DNA of 64,000 nt from Gracilibacillus salitolerans (lineage in GTDB: Bacteria; Bacillota; Bacilli; Bacillales; Amphibacillaceae), in NCBI RefSeq assembly GCF_009650095.1, contig NZ_CP045915.1:4030001-4094000 (forward strand), written 5' to 3'. The notes below the pieces were generated by a model, which saw only the letters and a list, made by a program, of their open reading frames with translations, was not told the DNA's origin and ran no database searches. Below are positions 1-7,910 of the stretch, one piece after another. Position 1 is the stretch's first letter. The number at the start of each line of letters is the position of its first letter. The position numbers and the translations under genes are program-made.

Positions 1-926
1 ATCCAAGCAACCATCACCCGTTTTCCTTCTTCAGACAAGATAGTTTGCGGAGCGTAAAAGTCGAAACCTTGATCCAGTTCCTGTTCGTTTTCCACTATGA
101 ATTCACCTGTCTCATAATCGAACTCACCGATTAAAGCCATCGTAGAATGAATATTTTCATAGCGATAGCCGATACGCGGAATTTCTTGAGGTGAAAAAAT
201 CAATACATGTTTTCCATCTAATTCAAATAAATCTGGGCATTCCCATGCTGTTCCATACTCTGGACCTAGTGAGAGTTGATTTAAATATTCCCATGTAACG
301 CCATCATTGGAACAATAGAATAAAACATGTCCAACATTCTCATGACTCTTTGCACCAACTATCATATAAAATCGATCATGGTGCTCCCAAACTTTTGGAT
401 CTCGAAAATCTTCCAATCTTATGTTGGAAGGAACTTGTTGGGAGGAAATGACAGGATTATGTTCATATTTTTCGTATGTTATACCATCCGCTGACTTAGC
501 TAAACATTGAACCTGTCTAATAGGAGAAACAATTTCTTCGCTTTCTATCACCCCCTCTTTCTTTTTCAAATTTTGATCATATAAAAAATCCAGGAATGAA
601 TCATTATGCCCGGTATAATAAAGCCAATGTTCATTCCCTACTTGAAGCCCTGATCCTGAGAAAACACCATTTTTGTCATAACTTTTATCAGGTCTTAAAG
701 CGATTTTTTCATGATCCCATTTTATTAAATCATCACTAACGGCGTGAGCCCAATGCATTGGCCCCCATACAGTATCATATGGGTAATACTGATAAAATAG
801 ATGATAGCTATTGTTAAAAAATGAAAAGCCGTTAGGATCATTCATCCAGCCATATTCCGGCATTAGATGATAATGATGTCGATAAGTCTCGTTTGTATTT
901 TTTGTATTTATTGTATTTATTGTCAT
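1..926 (-). CDS. GH32 beta-fructosidase (sucrose/fructan hydrolase), 3' end outside window
   Basis: Reading the minus strand from an ATG at 926 gives a typical glycoside hydrolase family 32 protein; its C-terminus lies beyond the window edge. Visible family motifs are WMNDPNG with the nucleophile Asp at about residue 30, an FRDPKVW segment (RDP transition-state stabiliser) and WECPD with the acid/base Glu. There is no signal peptide, so the enzyme probably acts in the cytoplasm on imported sucrose or fructo-oligosaccharides. It starts 2 nt after the stop of the upstream GH32 gene and is the last visible gene of the LacI-controlled importer operon. The N-terminus (TINTINTKNTN) is encoded by near-identical 9-nt tandem units. 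Family assignment is secure; the exact substrate (sucrose, sucrose-6-phosphate or fructan oligomer) is not. Confidence 0.93.
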   Translation of the reverse strand, partial: MTINTINTKNTNETYRHHYHLMPEYGWMNDPNGFSFFNNSYHLFYQYYPYDTVWGPMHWAHAVSDDLIKWDHEKIALRPDKSYDKNGVFSGSGLQVGNEHWLYYTGHNDSFLDFLYDQNLKKKEGVIESEEIVSPIRQVQCLAKSADGITYEKYEHNPVISSQQVPSNIRLEDFRDPKVWEHHDRFYMIVGAKSHENVGHVLFYCSNDGVTWEYLNQLSLGPEYGTAWECPDLFELDGKHVLIFSPQEIPRIGYRYENIHSTMALIGEFDYETGEFIVENEQELDQGFDFYAPQTILSEEGKRVMVAW

Positions 927-928
927 AT

Positions 929-3139
929 CTAATCACTCATTTCTTTCTGTTTCCAAATAGATTGAAGTCTGAAAATTTTGATTGATTTAATTCTAATATC
1001 AGTGTTACCAACAATAGACAAGTAATCACTATTGGATGATACGGGGGAGGCTCTGCTGGATATCATTTTTTTCTGATTCAAATAACATTCCATCGCAGAA
1101 TGATCAATAAAAATATGGGCTTTAAAACCTTCATCCAGTTTTAGTGATCCGCCTTGAATGTCACCCTCTTTATCCTTTCTGCTTTCCGTTCTATCCAGCC
1201 AAACCCTATCGTTTGCTTTGTCAAAAAGCAGCTTTGTTTTTTCTTGATTAGCGGGATCCTTCTTTAACTCGAGTCCAACTAGATTCTCGGTTTCTTCAAA
1301 TTCAATCATGATCTCTAGCATTTTATCCTGAATATTTTTCACTTTATGATTGGCTTCTTCAATAGATTTATTGCTTTCATGGATTAACAGCTCTTCTCTT
1401 AATGAAGCTAAATTTTCTAAAGGTTGGATACGTAATTCCTGATTCTCCAAGAATAACTCAATTGGCAGGCCTGCATGATGAGCCCATCCTGCTTCATATT
1501 CTTCTTGTTCCTCTCGATCTCCTTGAAGAATGGAGAAAACAATCGTTTTATTCGTAACAGGATCCACAAATCCACTTGGACCGCTAAATTTAAATCGACC
1601 GTAATCCATTAATTCCGGCTCTATTGTATCCGGGATAAATTGGACTTTTTGCTTATCGAATTCTCCTAAATAATAATAAGTATCCACTTCATATTTCGAT
1701 TCATCATCAAAGAAACTCATAAAAATAAAGGCATACTTCACTTGCCCCTGCTGATCACGTACTGGTAATAAAACAGGGAGCTCCCAATTGGTTCCGAGGT
1801 ATGGATAAAGGCTACTATCTACTGAAAATAATTCCCCTTTAAAATCCCAATGCTCACAATCAGTGGATGTATATATCCAAACTGTAGGTCCCTTATCTTT
1901 CACACCGCCTCCAATGATCAAATACCATTTTTCTTCTGTTTCATCTTTCCAAACAAATGGATCTCGAAATTGTGAAGGGATTCCTTGTTGGTCGGTTTGA
2001 TAGATAGCTCCTTGTGGTTCCATTTTCCAATCGACTAAATGGGGATCTTCAACATTTTCAGGACGAGCAATCGCTACACCTTGATTGTATTTTTTGTTGA
2101 AATTGGCAAAGGTATAGAAAAGATAAGGCTTGTTATTGGGCCCTATAGTTGCAGAGCCAGACCATACACCTGATGGCGACAATTCTCCCTTTTGCGGAAA
2201 GAGAGCCGTTTTTTCATTTTCCCAAAATACTAAATCATCACTCGTCCAATGCCCCCAATGTAAATGGGAAAAATAAGGACCAGATGCATTTTTCTGATAG
2301 AATAAGTGATATTTCCCTTTATAGTAAAAAGGGGCATGCGGCTCATTCATCCAATGTTGCGGAGGAATGGCATGATATTGAGGACGATGCACATCATCTA
2401 ATAGTTTTTGTTCATCGAGATCGATATCCTCTAATGGCACTGATCGCTTGTCACGTATTTTGTCATATTCTTTTTGAATGTCCTTATCTGTCAGTGCATG
2501 ATCATATACCTTTATAAAATCTATCAGTCCAGCAAACATGCCCCCTTTAAACACCTCACTAATCTCAAATGGGTGATTATTTAATCCGATGGATAACGCG
2601 ATATCAGCTGGACGGAAATATTTTATGTTAGTACTTTCAAGCTCCTTCTTTCCATTGATATAAATCGTAACGGAGAGTTCTTCTTGGTTATATGACACCG
2701 TTAGGAAAGATTTTGTAAGCAATTCAAGTTGTCTATCGGTTCTAAATCGATAAATATTTCTTCCATCTCCTAATTCGAATTGCACTTCTCCGTGTCGAAA
2801 AATACTTAAAGCGAATCCTTGTTGACTCGACTGATTAATCTGATCGATTATGGTAGTAGGTACATCCCCGTGACATGCTTCAAAACACCGAGGTGCAAGA
2901 AAGGCAGATATAGAAAAAGACCCATTTACTTCTAAAGGTTGATCTTTGATATAAGTGGAATATCCATCAAAGTCCACTGCATATCCAGATACGGGTGATT
3001 CCACCCAATTAGGAGAACAACTTGCTTTATATTTTGCGTGATTGAATACATAATGAATGGGCAATATATTGCCGCGAATTGCTTCTTTTGTTTGATTACC
3101 TTTTCCTTCACGAAAAGGAAGATCATATATTAAACTCAT
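929..3139 (-). CDS. GH32-family enzyme with N-terminal LamG-like domain and variant NEP motif
   Basis: A 736-residue protein. Residues about 50-225 look like a concanavalin/LamG-type beta-sandwich (ADIALSIGLN, GLIDFIKVYDHAL), followed by a GH32 five-bladed propeller from about 255 and a C-terminal beta-sandwich to about 725. The catalytic signature reads WMNEPHAP, so the usual nucleophile Asp is Glu266. The RDP motif (FRDPFVW, D393) and acid/base Glu (NWELP, E453) are present. There is no signal peptide. It lies 13 nt after an ABC permease gene and 2 nt before a second, canonical GH32 gene, so both are probably co-transcribed and act on the same imported fructan-type substrate. The altered motif could mean a specialised activity such as a fructotransferase or anhydride-forming/cleaving enzyme; that part is speculation. 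Confidence 0.88.
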   Translation of the reverse strand: MSLIYDLPFREGKGNQTKEAIRGNILPIHYVFNHAKYKASCSPNWVESPVSGYAVDFDGYSTYIKDQPLEVNGSFSISAFLAPRCFEACHGDVPTTIIDQINQSSQQGFALSIFRHGEVQFELGDGRNIYRFRTDRQLELLTKSFLTVSYNQEELSVTIYINGKKELESTNIKYFRPADIALSIGLNNHPFEISEVFKGGMFAGLIDFIKVYDHALTDKDIQKEYDKIRDKRSVPLEDIDLDEQKLLDDVHRPQYHAIPPQHWMNEPHAPFYYKGKYHLFYQKNASGPYFSHLHWGHWTSDDLVFWENEKTALFPQKGELSPSGVWSGSATIGPNNKPYLFYTFANFNKKYNQGVAIARPENVEDPHLVDWKMEPQGAIYQTDQQGIPSQFRDPFVWKDETEEKWYLIIGGGVKDKGPTVWIYTSTDCEHWDFKGELFSVDSSLYPYLGTNWELPVLLPVRDQQGQVKYAFIFMSFFDDESKYEVDTYYYLGEFDKQKVQFIPDTIEPELMDYGRFKFSGPSGFVDPVTNKTIVFSILQGDREEQEEYEAGWAHHAGLPIELFLENQELRIQPLENLASLREELLIHESNKSIEEANHKVKNIQDKMLEIMIEFEETENLVGLELKKDPANQEKTKLLFDKANDRVWLDRTESRKDKEGDIQGGSLKLDEGFKAHIFIDHSAMECYLNQKKMISSRASPVSSNSDYLSIVGNTDIRIKSIKIFRLQSIWKQKEMSD

Positions 3140-3152
3140 AACTCACCTCTCA

Positions 3153-3995
3153 TTATTTAATCCCAGATGAAGAATTCTGAGGAGTAATGTATTTTTGCCC
3201 CAAAATATAGATTAATAGAATCGGAATGGTGGTGACAGTTAATCCTGCCATGACTTGGTTTAAATAAGCAGGCTTCGTTTCATTCATAATATTTACCGCA
3301 ACTGATAATGGATATTTACTCTCTTCTGTAAAAACCATTAGTGGCCAAACATAATCATTCCAAGCGCCGACAAAAACCAATATACCAATGGTCATAAAAA
3401 TAGGTTTGGAGATTGGTACCACTATTTTGGTAAATATCTTCCAATTAGATGCCCCATCTATATAAGCAGATTCCCTTAGTTCTTTAGGGATTTTTTGAAA
3501 AAACACCATAAACAGATAAATATAAAAGGCACTTCCAATATGAGGAAGCGCTAATCCCCAAACTGTATTCGTCAGATTCCATTGATTGATAATGATAAAA
3601 ATTTGAATAAATACAGATTGAAATGGAAAAATAATTAAAATAATTAAAGCGCCTGTAATAAACTTTTTAAAGGGTACATCAAATACAGCTAAAGCATACC
3701 CTGCCAACGAATTAACGAATAAGCTTCCGAATACAATAATAAAAGTGTAATAAACACTGTTAAAGAAATGGATCGAGAAATTAAATCGGCTAAACATTTC
3801 TTGGTAAGGTACTAACCAATTTTGAATATTAGTGAAGTTCGGTATAAAACTTTGCATCGAACCTATTTCTTCTGAAATTTCCACCACGGTTTTTGTACTG
3901 CTTACAAACATCCAAACAGTGGGAAATAAGAACAAAATAGCAAAGGCGATTAATACGATATATTTTAATAAACGAATGACCGTAATCCCTTTCAC
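3153..3995 (-). CDS. Carbohydrate ABC transporter permease, MalG type
   Basis: A 280-residue CUT1 family inner-membrane permease with about six hydrophobic helices. The cytoplasmic EAA loop is visible as ELRESAYIDGASNWKIFTKIVVPISKP near residues 170-195, where it would contact the ATPase. The start codon overlaps the stop of the upstream permease by 4 nt (ATGA arrangement), indicating translational coupling. It is the second permease of the SBP-permease-permease-GH32-GH32 operon. No ATP-binding subunit is encoded nearby. Substrate is inferred from the GH32 neighbours to be a fructose-containing oligosaccharide. Confidence 0.93.
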   Translation of the reverse strand: MKGITVIRLLKYIVLIAFAILFLFPTVWMFVSSTKTVVEISEEIGSMQSFIPNFTNIQNWLVPYQEMFSRFNFSIHFFNSVYYTFIIVFGSLFVNSLAGYALAVFDVPFKKFITGALIILIIFPFQSVFIQIFIIINQWNLTNTVWGLALPHIGSAFYIYLFMVFFQKIPKELRESAYIDGASNWKIFTKIVVPISKPIFMTIGILVFVGAWNDYVWPLMVFTEESKYPLSVAVNIMNETKPAYLNQVMAGLTVTTIPILLIYILGQKYITPQNSSSGIK

Positions 3996-4897
3996 CCTTC
4001 TTCCTCCTTTACTAGCTTTCTTTGGACAAAGGCAATCATAATCAATATGATGGCAAAAATGACGGTGATGGCACTGGCATAACCTATTTGACGATACCTT
4101 GTTCCTTGTTCAAACATATATAAAAGAATACTTGATGTACTGCCTTGCGGTCCGCCATTTGTTATAACTAAAGGTTCAATGATGATTTTAAAAGTTCCTG
4201 TGGTCACGACAATTAGTACAAATACGACCTGACCTTTTATACTAGGAAGCGTAATATGTTTGAATTTCTGCCAAGCATTTGCCCCTTCCATAGAAGCTGC
4301 TTCATAAAGAGAAGATGGTATATCCTGAAGAGCAGCCATTAAGATTAACATCTGAAAACTGATCCCTTGCCAAAGAATAATGAAGGAAATGGTCGGGAGT
4401 GCTAAATTTGGGTCAGAGAAAAACTCTTGTTTTGCAAAGCCTAATGAAGCCAAAAATTCGTTTACAATTCCTGAATTGGGATCTAAGATGTTTTTCCACA
4501 ATAAGGAAACAACGATAATAGACAAAATATACGGCGAAAAGAAAGCCGTTCGAAAAAGTGTGTTCGTTTTGGACTTTTTCGCAATCAGCGTGGCCAAAAA
4601 TAAAGATAAAATAACCTGTAATGGCACAATATAAATAACGTATTTCGCTGAATTAAAGAAAGCCTTCTTAGCATATTTGTCATAAGCTATTTCCATGTAG
4701 TTATCAAAGCCAACAAAAGATATATCATTTGGTTTCAGCAAATAATAATCAGTAAAAGAATAACCAACGGCTAAAATTAGTGGATAAATAACAAAGATAC
4801 TGATCAACGCAAAAGCCGGAAGCAAAAATAATATTTTTCCACTAAAAATAAAATCAAGAGTTTTATTTTGTTTTATCTTTTGCTTGATATTATGCAT
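3992..4897 (-). CDS. Carbohydrate ABC transporter permease, MalF/UgpA type
   Basis: A 301-residue CUT1 permease. The start at 4897 is preferred over an upstream ATG at 4945 because AAAGGAG lies just before it (AAAGGAGTATTTGTT-ATG) and because the longer start would sit inside the hairpin that follows the binding-protein gene. It has six predicted membrane helices and an EAA loop (SSLYEAASMEGANAWQKFKHITLPSIK). It pairs with the MalG-type permease downstream, overlapping it by 4 nt. It probably forms the translocation pore for the sugar delivered by the lipoprotein encoded at 4963-6279. Confidence 0.92.
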   Translation of the reverse strand: MHNIKQKIKQNKTLDFIFSGKILFLLPAFALISIFVIYPLILAVGYSFTDYYLLKPNDISFVGFDNYMEIAYDKYAKKAFFNSAKYVIYIVPLQVILSLFLATLIAKKSKTNTLFRTAFFSPYILSIIVVSLLWKNILDPNSGIVNEFLASLGFAKQEFFSDPNLALPTISFIILWQGISFQMLILMAALQDIPSSLYEAASMEGANAWQKFKHITLPSIKGQVVFVLIVVTTGTFKIIIEPLVITNGGPQGSTSSILLYMFEQGTRYRQIGYASAITVIFAIILIMIAFVQRKLVKEEEG

Positions 4898-4918
4898 AAC
4901 AAATACTCCTTTGATGGG

Positions 4919-4952
4919 ATAGCAAGTGTACGATTTAGCGTACACTTGCTAT
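4919..4952 (-). other. Intercistronic stem-loop after the sugar-binding-protein gene
   Basis: A perfect 14-bp inverted repeat (arms 4919-4932 and 4939-4952, 6-nt loop) sits 10 nt after the stop of the binding-protein gene and upstream of the permease start. No T-run follows it on the minus strand, so it looks like an mRNA-stabilising or partially terminating stem that would favour binding-protein over permease expression. Confidence 0.75.
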
Positions 4953-4962
4953 TTTCTAATTC

Positions 4963-6279
4963 TTACTTAAACCTATCTGCCTCACGATCTACTTTTTCCT
5001 TCGCATCATTGATGAGACTTTCGAGTGATCCATTATCTAATGCAATTCCTTCCATAATGTCACCAAGTGCATCTTCCAACACTGGGAAAATAGGAGATTT
5101 TGGCTTAAGATGGTTCGTATTGACTAACTGATCTAACATAAGCTTTCTTGGGTAATCGCTATATGTTTCGGATGAATCTAGCAACTCTTTATGACCTGGA
5201 ATTAATCCAGCCGCTTCTTCCATTTTGATCGCACTATCTTTGTTTGTTAAATGCGCTACTAGCTCAGCTGACAGTTCTGGATACTCTGTGTTTTGTGTTG
5301 CTGCGATATACCAGCTGCCATGCGGTGCTGATTGATGCCCATCTTTTCCATACGGGTAAGGCATGATCGACCAATTTAAATCTGGATACTCACTTTGAAA
5401 TACATCTACCATCCATGGTCCTTCAAAACTAATCGCCGCTTCCTCTAATGCAAAAGCGTCTTCTCTTGTTGTGGAAGCTACAATGCCATCTCTAAATAAT
5501 GTGTCTAAAAATTGTAATGCTTCCATTGTGTTGTTGCTATCTAAATATCCCTCTGTATCAAGACCATTTTCTCCGACCATTCTCGCATCATTGGAAAAGA
5601 TAATAGGAGAATGGGCATACATATGCCAACCGTTATTTTCTGTAAACATATGGACAGGCTCTTGACCCATGTGATCTTTAAGCTTTCTCGCATTCTCTAA
5701 AAATTCTTCATAACTCCAAGCTAAATCCAACGTCCAATTACCATTTTCATCTGCTGGCACCTCAATGCCTGCTTCTTCAAATAAATCGACGTTATAGTAA
5801 ACGGGTGATGATAAATCAAATGATTGCAAGGCGTAAATATTATCTCCTACACTACCAGCTGAAATAATGGTATCTAGGTATGAATCCAATGTTGCTTGAT
5901 CTAAATATTCATTGAGCGGTAAAAGAATATCAGAATCCGTATACGAAGCAGCATATACGCTCTCTAATGCGATAATATCTGGCAGTTCTCCAGTAGTGAT
6001 CGCTGCATTGAGCCGATCATTATAGCCGCTTCCTCCTCCTGTTTTGACGATATGTTCTACCGTCACGTCTACATTTTCATGAGCTTCTTCGAATTCTTTC
6101 GCTCTCACATCATAGTTTTCTCCTTCTGGTTCATCAGCAGGAACATGTACCCAAACTTCCAACTCTTTTACATCCTCTTCTGCATCACTGTTTTCCGAAG
6201 TATTATTTGATGAATTAGAACAAGCAGCTAATGCCAAGAAAATCAACGGGATCACCAGAAAACTAATTATATTTTTCAT
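4963..6279 (-). CDS. Extracellular sugar-binding lipoprotein of ABC importer
   Basis: A 438-residue family 1 solute-binding protein. Start at 6279 is set by AAAAGGAGGAGAAGTT before the ATG; an in-frame upstream ATG at 6315 would run across the operator and has no ribosome site. The N-terminus MKNIISFLVIPLIFLALAACSNS is a signal peptide with a lipobox (LAAC), so the mature protein is lipid-anchored outside the membrane. The SBP fold is seen in ELEVWVHVP near the start and in the AISFEGPWMVDVF segment near residue 280. It is the first gene of the operon with two permeases and two GH32 enzymes and would capture the substrate, probably a fructo-oligosaccharide. Expression is likely repressed by the adjacent LacI protein through the operators at 6300 and 6356. 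Confidence 0.93.
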   Translation of the reverse strand: MKNIISFLVIPLIFLALAACSNSSNNTSENSDAEEDVKELEVWVHVPADEPEGENYDVRAKEFEEAHENVDVTVEHIVKTGGGSGYNDRLNAAITTGELPDIIALESVYAASYTDSDILLPLNEYLDQATLDSYLDTIISAGSVGDNIYALQSFDLSSPVYYNVDLFEEAGIEVPADENGNWTLDLAWSYEEFLENARKLKDHMGQEPVHMFTENNGWHMYAHSPIIFSNDARMVGENGLDTEGYLDSNNTMEALQFLDTLFRDGIVASTTREDAFALEEAAISFEGPWMVDVFQSEYPDLNWSIMPYPYGKDGHQSAPHGSWYIAATQNTEYPELSAELVAHLTNKDSAIKMEEAAGLIPGHKELLDSSETYSDYPRKLMLDQLVNTNHLKPKSPIFPVLEDALGDIMEGIALDNGSLESLINDAKEKVDREADRFK

Positions 6280-6299
6280 AACTTCTCCTCCTTTTATAA

Positions 6300-6311
6300 G
6301 GAAACGTTTCC
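6300..6311. promoter_or_regulatory. LacI-type operator O1 (perfect palindrome)
   Basis: GGAAACGTTTCC is a perfect 12-bp palindrome about 20 bp upstream of the binding-protein ATG and just before its ribosome site. It shares the GAAA-TTTC core with the sites at 6356-6371 and 7429-7443, so it is probably bound by the LacI protein encoded at 6433-7398. It also resembles a cre box but lacks the usual TG at the left arm. Confidence 0.7.
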
Positions 6312-6325
6312 ACATTAGTAAATTT

Positions 6326-6347
6326 AAAAAGGGGTTAGCCCCTTTTT
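6326..6347. terminator. Terminator-like hairpin inside the operon leader
   Basis: A9-mer AAAAAGGGG, loop TTAG, then CCCCTTTTT forms a compact stem with a T-run on both strands. On the minus strand it lies downstream of both the lacI gene and the promoter at 6382-6410. It therefore sits in the leader of the sugar operon, between two operators. It may end lacI transcripts, attenuate the operon, or both. Confidence 0.7.
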
Positions 6348-6355
6348 AATGTTAT

Positions 6356-6371
6356 ATGGAAATGTTTCCAT
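6356..6371. promoter_or_regulatory. LacI-type operator O2 at the transcription start
   Basis: ATGGAAATGTTTCCAT is a near-perfect palindrome (one central mismatch) beginning about 10 bp downstream of the -10 box of the minus-strand promoter. Binding there would block transcription initiation or early elongation. Confidence 0.72.
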
Positions 6372-6381
6372 CTTTGAAATT

Positions 6382-6410
6382 AGTATATATAATCCCCTTC
6401 ATATTGTCAA
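6382..6410 (-). promoter_or_regulatory. Sigma-A promoter of the GH32/ABC operon
   Basis: On the minus strand TTGACA (6410-6405), a 17-nt spacer and TATACT (6387-6382) form a near-consensus sigma-A promoter. It lies between lacI and the binding-protein gene, so the operon can be expressed apart from lacI. Confidence 0.8.
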
Positions 6411-6432
6411 TCCGTATTTTTATATTTTTCCA

Positions 6433-7398
6433 TTAACGCGTTGTTTCCCCTTTTACAAATTCAACCGGGTGTATTACTGGCGTTACATAAGAACCTTTTA
6501 TTCTTTTGATTAATAATTCCACCAAACTTCTTCCCATTACTTCTACTGGTTGTCTAATCGATGAAAGTTTTGATTTTAACACTTCATAAACTTTAATGCC
6601 ATCATACCCTATAATAGACAGCTCTTCGGGAACTTTAATATTTTGTTCCTTTGCCAGTTCAAAAAGCTCCAATGCCATAAGATCATTTTCAGCAAAAACC
6701 CCATCTACGTTTTTATATTGAGATAGAAATCGCTTTAAAAATGCTGTTTGGTCTTTTATCGGGTCTTCTTCTGTATAAATAATATAATCCATCCCATCTT
6801 CTTTTGCTGCATCTTCAAACCCTTTTTGCCGTTTCTCAACCTCTGTTAGTACGCTGTTTGAATAAGATCCAATATAAGCAAGATGCTGACACCCCGTGTC
6901 CTTTAATACTTGAAAAGCGATTTTTCCTCCACCGTAATTGTCACTGGATACATAAGGAATTGTACCAATATGGCGATCTACCAACACAATCGGCATAGAA
7001 TTATGAATTTCACTTTCAATTTCGTTATAAGAAATCCCGATAATACCAGAAACTTTGTTCTGTTTAAGCATACTGATGTAACTCAACTCTTTTTGAATGT
7101 TGCCGGTAGAATTACATAAAAGCATTTTGTAACCGTTTTTATCTAGTGCATCTTCAATATAATAAGCAAGTTCCGAGAAAAAGGCATGATGAATGGACGG
7201 TAAAAATAGCGCCACAATTTTACTATCTTGCGTCACAAATGCTCTAGCCGTTTCATTGGGAACATATCCTAATTTATTAATAGCATCTTGGACTTTTATT
7301 TTTGTACTTTCACTCACATATCCAGATTTATTAATAACTCGCGAAGCCGTGCTAATCCCTACACCAGCTAGCTTCGCAACATCTTTTATCGTTGCCAT
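6433..7398 (-). CDS. LacI family transcriptional regulator
   Basis: A 321-residue LacI/GalR repressor. The N-terminal helix-turn-helix is plain (ATIKDVAKLAGVGISTASRVIN), with the hinge near residues 50-60 (ETARAF) and a periplasmic-binding-like sensor domain from about 63 to the end (GIIGISYNE, ILVDRH, DGVFAENDLMAL, IIGYDG). An ATG with GAGGTGATACT upstream fixes the start. It lies immediately upstream of, and in the same direction as, the GH32/ABC operon. GAAACGTTTC-like palindromes occur on both sides of it, so it probably represses both itself and the operon, with a fructan-derived sugar as the likely inducer (inference). Confidence 0.93.
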   Translation of the reverse strand: MATIKDVAKLAGVGISTASRVINKSGYVSESTKIKVQDAINKLGYVPNETARAFVTQDSKIVALFLPSIHHAFFSELAYYIEDALDKNGYKMLLCNSTGNIQKELSYISMLKQNKVSGIIGISYNEIESEIHNSMPIVLVDRHIGTIPYVSSDNYGGGKIAFQVLKDTGCQHLAYIGSYSNSVLTEVEKRQKGFEDAAKEDGMDYIIYTEEDPIKDQTAFLKRFLSQYKNVDGVFAENDLMALELFELAKEQNIKVPEELSIIGYDGIKVYEVLKSKLSSIRQPVEVMGRSLVELLIKRIKGSYVTPVIHPVEFVKGETTR

Positions 7399-7428
7399 AG
7401 TATCACCTCAAATAAAAGCATACCATAA

Positions 7429-7443
7429 ATGAAAACGTTTCTC
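7429..7443. promoter_or_regulatory. Operator or cre-like site upstream of lacI
   Basis: ATGAAAACGTTTCTC lies 31-45 bp upstream of the lacI start. It has the AAACGTTT core of the operators at 6300 and 6356 and also matches most of the cre consensus apart from the last two positions. It is a likely autoregulatory site or a CcpA site. Confidence 0.55.
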
Positions 7444-7529
7444 TATTTTTAGAAAAGTTATGTTTCCATCACCAATTTTTTTGTTCATGGTTCTTTCTAT
7501 TCCGAGCTATGGTGAAAAAGGCGACATTT

Positions 7530-7781
7530 TTAACCAATACGCAAATAGTGAGATGAGGGGGAATTAGAAGGTTTTTCTGATTCTTTTCCTATATTGTATG
7601 CAGGTTGCCTTTCTGGCCATTTTCGCTTTACTAGCAATCTAAAAAAGAAGCTGCGTAAAAAGTTTCTAGCTTGCTTACGCTTCCCCCTCACATTAAAATA
7701 ATCTAGAAAATCTTTAAATTGTGCTAGTACTTCTTGGTTCCTCCAACATAAAGCTATTATACAATAAGAAAAGGTAAGCGG
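7530..7781 (-). other. Unassigned open frame without a start codon (possible gene remnant)
   Basis: The minus strand is open for 83 codons between two stops, with no ATG. It reads as a basic, coding-like stretch (segments such as EVLAQFKDFLDYFN and RNFLRSFFFRLLVKRKW). I do not recognise it; the character would fit a C-terminal scrap of a transposase-like protein, but there are no terminal repeats. The promoter and cre-like site of the GH3 gene lie inside it. This frame is the only content I can point to in the 7444-7733 part of the intergenic region. Confidence 0.2.
7734..7763 (+). promoter_or_regulatory. Candidate promoter of the GH3 gene
   Basis: TTGGTT (7734-7739) and TATACA (7758-7763) are separated by 18 nt, with the overlapping alternative TTATAC at 17 nt. 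It is about 150 bp upstream of the GH3 ATG and has no closer competitor that I can see. Confidence 0.45.
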
Positions 7782-7787
7782 TTACAA
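7773..7787. promoter_or_regulatory. cre-like site just downstream of the GH3 promoter
   Basis: Read on the minus strand, TTGTAACCGCTTACC matches the cre consensus WTGNAANCGNWNNCW at all but the last position. It begins about 10 bp after the candidate -10 box, a usual roadblock position for CcpA repression. Confidence 0.55.
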
Positions 7788-7910
7788 TATTAGTGCCGCT
7801 TTATGATAATCCACACAAAGGAGTGATTCATGAAAGTAAATTAGTACACACCTTAGGAACCACTAATCACACGCTTCACAGTTAACTATCCAATTTCAAG
7901 GAGGAAAACT

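Noticed and set aside
2149..2517. 122-residue plus-strand frame inside the GH32 gene
   Set aside because: Shadow of the GH32 coding frame, whose motifs are unambiguous on the minus strand.
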